Shown: positions 43,953 to 48,886 of the stretch, one piece after another
Layout: each line of letters starts with the position of its first letter
Position numbering within the stretch: position 1 is the stretch's first letter
Origin: CAYQLY01 sp964418605
Lineage (GTDB): Bacteria > Bacteroidota > Bacteroidia > Cytophagales > Cyclobacteriaceae
Length of the DNA: 48,886 bases
Reading direction: 5' to 3'
NCBI GenBank assembly: GCA_964418605.1
Contig: CAYQLY010000015.1
Span: 1 to 48,886 of the forward strand
Made by a program: the position numbers and the translations under genes
Notes under the pieces: generated by a model
Databases searched by the model: none
What the model saw: only the letters and a program-made list of their open reading frames with translations
Told to the model about the DNA's origin: nothing

Positions 43953-44920
43953 TAGACTAAGCCTTCTCGTAATAAATCATGTAAGTGGATAAATCCTACC
44001 ACTTCGTCTTTTTTTAATACCATTAATTGGGTGATATTATTTCTTTTCATTATATCTAAAGCATCTATTGCTAGTTCATCATATTGAATTGTTTTAGGGT
44101 TTTTGGTCATGATTTGATGTGCTTCTATATTTTTCAAATCTAACGAAGAGGATGTTTCTTTGAGCATACGTCGTAGATCACCGTCTGTAATAATCCCAAT
44201 ACTATTCTTTTTCTTATTTACGACGGCTGTTGCACCCAATCGTTTAGAACTTATTTCAATAATAATGGTTTCTAGTTTAGCTTGCTCATCAACTATAGGA
44301 AGTTGATTTTGTTTATATAGATCTTCTACCCGTAAATATAATTTTTTCCCCAAAGCACCACCCGGATGTAAACGTGCAAAGTCATTGCTTGTGAAATTTC
44401 TAGCTTCCAGTAAACAAATAGCAAGTGCATCTCCCATGGCAAGCATAGCAGTAGTACTTGTTGTAGGAGCTAGATTATGTGGGCATGCTTCTTGTTCAAC
44501 AGGAACATATATAGTATAGTCTGCATGCTGAGCCAGATAGGAGTTTTTATTACTTACTAATGCAATTAATTTAGAAGATGTTCTTTTTAAGAGCGGGATA
44601 AGTACTTTTATTTCAGAGGTATTCCCACTCTTGGATAGACAAATGACAATGTCTGTAGGTTGAATCATGCCTAAATCACCGTGAATAGCATCAGCAGCGT
44701 GCATAAATAAAGCAGGAGTTCCTGTTGAATTAAATGTAGCCACAAGTTTGGCAGCTATGATAGCGCTTTTACCAATACCTGTACATACGACACGACCTTT
44801 GCATGCTATAATTTCATGTATGCATTTCTCAAATTCATCATCAATAAATGGAAGGAGATCCTGAATAGCTTTTGCTTCTTGTATAAGAACATCTTTTGCT
44901 ATTTGTAAACTCGTTTTCAT
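43952..44920 (-). CDS. kdsD: Arabinose-5-phosphate isomerase (KdsD/KpsF)
   Basis: Converts ribulose-5-phosphate to arabinose-5-phosphate, precursor of Kdo in LPS. The 322-residue protein has an N-terminal SIS domain (VVCTGIGKSAIIAAKLVATF, STGTPALFMHAADAIHGDLG, ICLSKSGNTSEI) and two C-terminal CBS domains (ATAVVNKKKNSIGIITDGDLRR and MKRNNITQLMVLKKDEVVG...). Length and order match KdsD. It lies between galE and the manC-type gene, in one minus-strand operon. Confidence 0.93.
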   Translation of the reverse strand: MKTSLQIAKDVLIQEAKAIQDLLPFIDDEFEKCIHEIIACKGRVVCTGIGKSAIIAAKLVATFNSTGTPALFMHAADAIHGDLGMIQPTDIVICLSKSGNTSEIKVLIPLLKRTSSKLIALVSNKNSYLAQHADYTIYVPVEQEACPHNLAPTTSTTAMLAMGDALAICLLEARNFTSNDFARLHPGGALGKKLYLRVEDLYKQNQLPIVDEQAKLETIIIEISSKRLGATAVVNKKKNSIGIITDGDLRRMLKETSSSLDLKNIEAHQIMTKNPKTIQYDELAIDALDIMKRNNITQLMVLKKDEVVGFIHLHDLLREGLV

Positions 44921-44945
44921 GGACTAATTATAGATATCGTATTTA

Positions 44946-45989
44946 CTATGGATTTAGCTTTAGACTCTTTAATGAAAGCTCCCAATTCCATGCATCTTTT
45001 AGTGCTTCTGTGATAGTGCGTTTTGCTTTCCACTTTAATATCTTTTTTGCTTTTTCGACAGATGCATATATCATGTCTATATCTCCATCACGTCGAGGCC
45101 CTATTACATAAGGCAATTTTTTACCACTTATGTTTTCAAAGTTATGAATAATCTCTAATACGCTGGTCCCTTTCCCTGTTCCAATATTAAACACATCGTA
45201 GCTTAGTTTTTGTTTTTTTGTAGTCAGCCAGTTGAGCGTTTCAACATGTGCTTCGGCTAAATCCATGATATGAATATAGTCGCGAATACATGTGCCATCT
45301 GGAGTAGTATAATTATCACCAAAAACAGTTAACTTTTTTCGTATTCCAGCTCCTGTTTGGGTAACAAATGGAACTAAATTACTAGGTTTATTTAGTGGAA
45401 GTTCACCAATATAACTGGATGGATGAGCTCCTATTGGATTAAAATAACGAAGACTGGCCGCGTGAATAGGGTATGATTTTGACTGAATGCTATAGTCAAT
45501 CATTTGTTCACCAATTTGTTTGGTATGGCCGTATGGGGATGTAGGATAAAGGAGTGGGGAGTGTTCTGTTACAGGTAATGAATTAGGTTGCCCATAAACA
45601 GTGCAAGATGAAGAAAAAATAAAATAAGAAGCATCATGCTTCATGAGCTGAGTAAGAACTGTACTTAGAGAGTTAATATTATTTTTATAATAAATTAAAG
45701 GATGTTGAACAGACTCTTCAACAGACTTGTAGGCTGCAAAATGAATAGCACCTGCAATTGTTTTTTCATTTTTAAAAACTTTTTCTAACGCTTTTTCATT
45801 GTTGCAGTCTATTGCATAAACTTTAATTTTTTGCCTTACAATTTTTTCAATTCCTTTTATAACAAGACGAGATGATCTCGAAAAATTATCTATAATAATT
45901 GGTTCCCATCCTGCTTCTAACAAAGCGACAGCTGTGTGAGAGCCAATATATCCAGCACCTCCTGTGACTAGTATTTTACGGTTTTTCAT
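44946..45989 (-). CDS. galE: UDP-glucose 4-epimerase
   Basis: NAD-dependent short-chain reductase that interconverts UDP-glucose and UDP-galactose. ATG at 45989 (MKNRKILVTGGAG) is preferred; an in-frame ATG at 45998 adds three residues. The protein has the GxxGxxG motif GGAGYIG, the FAAYKSVEESV segment, the catalytic FSSSCTVYG serine region and the YGHTK (YxxxK) motif at about 153-157, then SLRYFNPIGAHP and RDYIHIMDLAEAH, all typical of GalE. The start overlaps the upstream YiiX-like gene by 14 bp. Confidence 0.95.
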   Translation of the reverse strand: MKNRKILVTGGAGYIGSHTAVALLEAGWEPIIIDNFSRSSRLVIKGIEKIVRQKIKVYAIDCNNEKALEKVFKNEKTIAGAIHFAAYKSVEESVQHPLIYYKNNINSLSTVLTQLMKHDASYFIFSSSCTVYGQPNSLPVTEHSPLLYPTSPYGHTKQIGEQMIDYSIQSKSYPIHAASLRYFNPIGAHPSSYIGELPLNKPSNLVPFVTQTGAGIRKKLTVFGDNYTTPDGTCIRDYIHIMDLAEAHVETLNWLTTKKQKLSYDVFNIGTGKGTSVLEIIHNFENISGKKLPYVIGPRRDGDIDMIYASVEKAKKILKWKAKRTITEALKDAWNWELSLKSLKLNP

Positions 45990-46671
45990 CAAACTCAATT
46001 AATTGACTTAATGTGATGATTACTAACTTTTTAGATTTTGATAGAGCTCCAGGATTAATACCCAAATCACCTTCCGGAATAGGATGATGAAGGTTTTCAT
46101 AGTACGACATCCATGCGGGGAAAAATGTATGTGTTGAAGGGTCTTTAAACGTCATAGGCTGTAGCTCAAAGAACGGAATATCTTTATTTGCTTTTTTAAA
46201 AGCATCATAGATGAGTTCAGAACAGTATAGCTTATCATTCCCATAAAGAAATAAATCGTCGTAAGGCGTTCCAATCATAGTTCGTGCGTTTTGAATGGCC
46301 TTTTTTTGAATACTTTTATATTGCTTTTTGACTCGTCCAATACATATTTTTGGATAACCTGCAGAGTCTATGCTACGTGATAAAAAAACAGTAATAGGTG
46401 TTAAACGTACACTGCTGCCTATAGCCTCAATCACTTTTAAACTATCCCCATCTCTATAAACTAAGCCGACGTGTGAAAAGTCCATCCCATAAATCCCGTC
46501 TGTTACTTGTTCGATGGCATCACAAAGAGGACCACAGTCTAGATTTTGAAAAATAAAATCTCCATTTTCTAAATTATTAGCAATGCGTGTGATTTTTGCT
46601 TGGGATGTTCTTCCATAGGCTTGAATATAAGTTATTGTAAGCCCTAAGAATAATAATGTCGATAATCTCAT
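45976..46671 (-). CDS. YiiX-like permuted papain-fold (NlpC/P60 superfamily) hydrolase
   Basis: A 231-residue exported protein (signal MRLSTLLFLGLTITYIQA). The circularly permuted NlpC/P60 arrangement has the His before the Cys: DFSHVGLVY (H67) and GNDKLYCSELIYDAF (C150), with GTPYDDLFLYGNDK in between, as in YiiX/YebB. Members act on peptidoglycan, lipids or amide bonds; the substrate here is unknown. First gene of the minus-strand run YiiX-like, galE, kdsD, manC, MFS. Confidence 0.85.
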   Translation of the reverse strand: MRLSTLLFLGLTITYIQAYGRTSQAKITRIANNLENGDFIFQNLDCGPLCDAIEQVTDGIYGMDFSHVGLVYRDGDSLKVIEAIGSSVRLTPITVFLSRSIDSAGYPKICIGRVKKQYKSIQKKAIQNARTMIGTPYDDLFLYGNDKLYCSELIYDAFKKANKDIPFFELQPMTFKDPSTHTFFPAWMSYYENLHHPIPEGDLGINPGALSKSKKLVIITLSQLIEFDEKP

Positions 46672-46729
46672 TTTGTTTTCGAAAAAATAAACTCGTCCGG
46701 TGTTAAATATTTTTCATAAATTTAGAGCT

Positions 46730-46759
46730 CAAACATAGGTAAATTAATTAATTACTCAA
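46730..46759 (-). promoter_or_regulatory. Possible promoter for the YiiX-galE-kdsD-manC-MFS run
   Basis: On the minus strand, TTG (46757-46759), a 19-bp spacer, then TATGTTTG (46730-46737), fitting TTG/TAnnTTTG. The YiiX-like start is 58 bp downstream. Only one -33 triplet matches well, so this is moderate evidence. Confidence 0.45.
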
Positions 46760-46763
46760 GCAT

Positions 46764-47105
46764 ATGAAAAGAATAATAGCCATTTTTATAGTATTTGCCT
46801 TTATTATTACTGGGGCCATGGGTCAAAATAAGGGTAAAAAAACCACAGGAAAGCCAAAGGCAAAAACGACTAAAACACAGTCTAGCTCAAAAGGCAAGAA
46901 GTCTTCATCGGGAAAAAAATCTGCATCTAAAACTAAAAAAACAGCCTCAGGCACTAAGAAAAAGCCAGCAGGTAAAAAAGGCTCATCCCAATCCAAAAAG
47001 ACGACAGAAAGCAAGAAAAAGTCAACCTCAGCTAACAAAAAGTCTAAAACGACAGCCAAAAAGAAAACAGGCGCATCTGCTAAAAAGAAGTCTTCTTCTA
47101 AGTAA
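46764..47105 (+). CDS. Secreted lysine-rich low-complexity protein
   Basis: A 113-residue protein with a signal peptide (MKRIIAIFIVFAFIITGAMG, then Gln) and a mature part of about 93 residues made almost only of Lys, Ser, Thr, Ala and Gly. By eye 35 are Lys, one is Glu and none is aromatic. The pattern KKTT/KSSSK/KKPAGKK resembles the C-terminal tail of histone H1 but lies behind an export signal. It may bind anionic surface polymers, extracellular DNA or peptidoglycan; that is inference. It has its own terminator. Bacteroidota carry comparable short basic exported proteins of unknown role. Confidence 0.75.
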   Translation: MKRIIAIFIVFAFIITGAMGQNKGKKTTGKPKAKTTKTQSSSKGKKSSSGKKSASKTKKTASGTKKKPAGKKGSSQSKKTTESKKKSTSANKKSKTTAKKKTGASAKKKSSSK

Positions 47106-47136
47106 GTAATCTAATAATATTTAATGTTTTTTCTAT

Positions 47137-47164
47137 AAAAAGGAAGGCGAAAGCCTTCCTTTTT
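47137..47164 (+). terminator. Intrinsic terminator after the lysine-rich gene
   Basis: AAAAAGGAAGGC (47137-47148), loop GAAA, GCCTTCCTTTTT (47153-47164): a perfect 12-bp stem with a stable GNRA tetraloop and a T-rich tail. It begins 31 bp after the stop codon. Confidence 0.9.
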
Positions 47165-47280
47165 ATTTTTAACTAATTGGTATTCAAATGGTTGAAAAAT
47201 AATATTATTTTTTATTTTTTTTAATTAATATTCTTTAATATAATTGCAAAATATATTATATAACTAATTAAATAAAAAAT

Positions 47281-48886
47281 ATGAAAAAAATAATATTATT
47301 TGTTTTATTCTTGCTTCTATTTCAATGCATGTGTTTTACAGGGAAATCACAATATCTATTAGGAATCTCAAATAGTAATTATGCAGGAACAAATGCTATC
47401 TACATTAATCCATCTACTATTGTTGATAATAGATATGCGTTTTATCTTAATTTAGCTTCGGCAGATGGTCATTTAGCTAATAGTATGGCAAGGTATAATG
47501 CGCCCTTTTCTTTGTATAGATTACTTACCAATACAGCACCATCTACATACAAGGATTCAACAGGTCGTGTATCTTTTAAAAAAGATTATCTCGAGTCAAC
47601 TATTCAAGAAAAAAGTAATTTTTTAGGAAGTGGGGCGGAAATAAGATTTCCTTCTTTAAGTGTGAGTTTAGGCCGTAAATCTGCGTTGGCTATTTCAAGT
47701 AGAATAAGATCATCTTTGTACATTAATAATATCTCGAAAAATCTAGCAGAAATGGCACTTAATATTCCATTTGAAATAGACTTAACTGATATATACGGAA
47801 AGAAGTATTCTGATCCTACATTTAATATTAATGCTAATATTTTTTCTGAGATAGGTCTTTCCTTTGGTCAAGTTATAGTAGAGGAAGGAATAACGTCTTT
47901 AAAGGTTGGAGTTACAGTGAAGCAGGTTTCTGGATGGTATACAGAATATTTTTCTAATCAAGGGGAATATTTTCAGTTAAATTCTCCTATCATTGGATCT
48001 GTGAGGCCAACTTTAGAGCTTGGAGGAAATACGAGTACCAGTTATGGGGTAGTTGGAGATCCTGAGTTTTTTCTAAAAGAGCAATTTACTAAAAGACCAA
48101 TAGAAACTATATTAGGAATAGGAGCTCCTGGAAAGGGGTTGGGTTTTGATTTGGGATTTACGTATGAGTTTAGGCCTCGTTATGAAGAATATATTTATAC
48201 TATGGATGGTAAAGAACAAATAGATCGAACTAAAAATATATACGCTGTTAAAGTGGGTGTAGCTGTTACTGATATAGGTAGAGTAACATATAAGAATGCA
48301 GTTAACTATGTATTAGAAAACAAAAATTCTGTAAAGATAAACTTCGATAATTTTGAAGATGTTAAAAGTGCTAAAGATGCACAAAATAGTATAGCTAAAT
48401 CTTTTAATGCGAATAATCCCAATCGATCAACTACGCTTTATAGTGTGTTGCCTACATGTCTCAATTTAACTATTGATTATAGAATAGTAAAAAATATGTA
48501 TCTTAATTTGACATGGATTCAAAGTTTAAGAGGAAAAAATACGATAGGTATGCGCACCTATTCCTTAATCTCTATAACACCTAGATTTGAATTGCCATGG
48601 GTCGAAGTCTCTATACCTATTTCATTAATGAATAATTATAGGGATGTTTCCTATGGAGCTATGTTTAGGACAGGCAATTTCTTTGTTGGATCGGATAATG
48701 TTGGAGGTTTATTTAATATTGGTAAATTGACTGGATTTAATTTATATACAGGAATTTGTATTCCAATATATAAAACTAAACCAAAAGATCGTGATAAAGA
48801 TGGTGTATCCAATAAACGGGATGAATGTCGGGATGTGCCAGGGTTATGGGAGTTTAGAGGATGCCCAGATACAGATGGGGATGGTA
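47281..48886 (+). CDS. DUF5723-type outer membrane protein with thrombospondin-type-3 repeat (3' partial)
   Basis: Open frame from ATG 47281 to the window edge, 535 codons seen and no stop. Signal MKKIILFVLFLLLFQCMCFTG. The next ~480 residues look like an outer-membrane barrel of the DUF5723 family (YLLGISNSNYAGTNAIYINP, SEIGLSFGQVIVEEGI, GLGFDLGFTYEFRPRYEEYI). At the end, KPKDRDKDGVSNKRDECRDV plus PGLWEFRGCPDTDGDG is a calcium-binding TSP3 repeat. In this family that usually precedes an OmpA-like peptidoglycan-binding domain, which would lie beyond the window. Confidence 0.85.
   Translation, partial: MKKIILFVLFLLLFQCMCFTGKSQYLLGISNSNYAGTNAIYINPSTIVDNRYAFYLNLASADGHLANSMARYNAPFSLYRLLTNTAPSTYKDSTGRVSFKKDYLESTIQEKSNFLGSGAEIRFPSLSVSLGRKSALAISSRIRSSLYINNISKNLAEMALNIPFEIDLTDIYGKKYSDPTFNINANIFSEIGLSFGQVIVEEGITSLKVGVTVKQVSGWYTEYFSNQGEYFQLNSPIIGSVRPTLELGGNTSTSYGVVGDPEFFLKEQFTKRPIETILGIGAPGKGLGFDLGFTYEFRPRYEEYIYTMDGKEQIDRTKNIYAVKVGVAVTDIGRVTYKNAVNYVLENKNSVKINFDNFEDVKSAKDAQNSIAKSFNANNPNRSTTLYSVLPTCLNLTIDYRIVKNMYLNLTWIQSLRGKNTIGMRTYSLISITPRFELPWVEVSIPISLMNNYRDVSYGAMFRTGNFFVGSDNVGGLFNIGKLTGFNLYTGICIPIYKTKPKDRDKDGVSNKRDECRDVPGLWEFRGCPDTDGDG

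Noticed and set aside
46795..47109. Open frames in other phases across the lysine-rich gene, on both strands
   Set aside because: They arise from the repetitive AAA/AAG/TCT codon pattern of the real gene, lack start contexts and consist of low-complexity sequence. The frame with a clean signal peptide is preferred.
1..48886. CRISPR arrays, prophage, IS transposase genes
   Set aside because: No regularly spaced short repeats, no transposase or integrase ORFs and no phage structural genes were seen. The only repeats are the non-coding copies near 32.6 and 33.7 kb.

Overview
The window is an AT-rich bacterial chromosome segment, almost certainly from the Bacteroidota and probably Cytophagales-like. 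The evidence is: promoters of the TTTG-N17-20-TAnnTTTG type; a complete alternative complex III operon (actABCDEF); a six-domain ribosomal protein S1; a TonB-receptor-type outer membrane barrel with a carboxypeptidase-like plug; and families largely restricted to this phylum (DUF3822, DUF3341, DUF5723, DUF1987). Genus or species cannot be read from the window.

Layout. 1-6.2 kb: the end of an M61-type peptidase, then thyA, dnaG, convergent priA and an Aha1/SRPBCC protein. 6.2-13.4 kb: an outer-membrane barrel receptor, tRNA-Glu, a lipoprotein, mpl (murein recycling), a DEDDh exonuclease and hutH. 13.5-21.9 kb: a POT peptide transporter, a SiaC-like protein, a DtxR-type metalloregulator with an elaborate operator region, a glycosyltransferase, a LutA-like Fe-S protein, HMG-CoA lyase, ung, apaG, a methyltransferase and an HNH nuclease. 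21.9-24 kb: rpsA and tRNA-Cys. 24.0-32.4 kb: the ACIII operon, which takes electrons from quinol to cytochrome c or directly to an oxidase.

32.4-33.9 kb is the only clearly accessory stretch. An orphan secreted protein lies between two diverged copies of a ~122-bp repeat. The second copy abuts a 3' remnant of recR. A perfect 23-bp inverted repeat and a perfect 12-bp-arm palindrome lie beside the repeats. The terminal oxidase genes that often follow actF are not here.

33.9-41.6 kb: a phosphodiesterase, a lipocalin-like lipoprotein, rpoN, a membrane protein, a DUF1573 protein, a beta-propeller protein, two Nudix hydrolases, DUF3822 and coaD. 41.6-46.7 kb: a tightly packed minus-strand sugar cluster (YiiX-like, galE, kdsD, manC-type, MFS). 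It is followed by a secreted lysine-rich protein and the start of a large outer-membrane protein that runs off the window.

Most of the window is ordinary housekeeping. The observations most worth a second look are the four operator boxes upstream of the DtxR-family gene, arranged as two pairs with identical 22-bp spacing, and the repeat/recR-remnant islet after actF.
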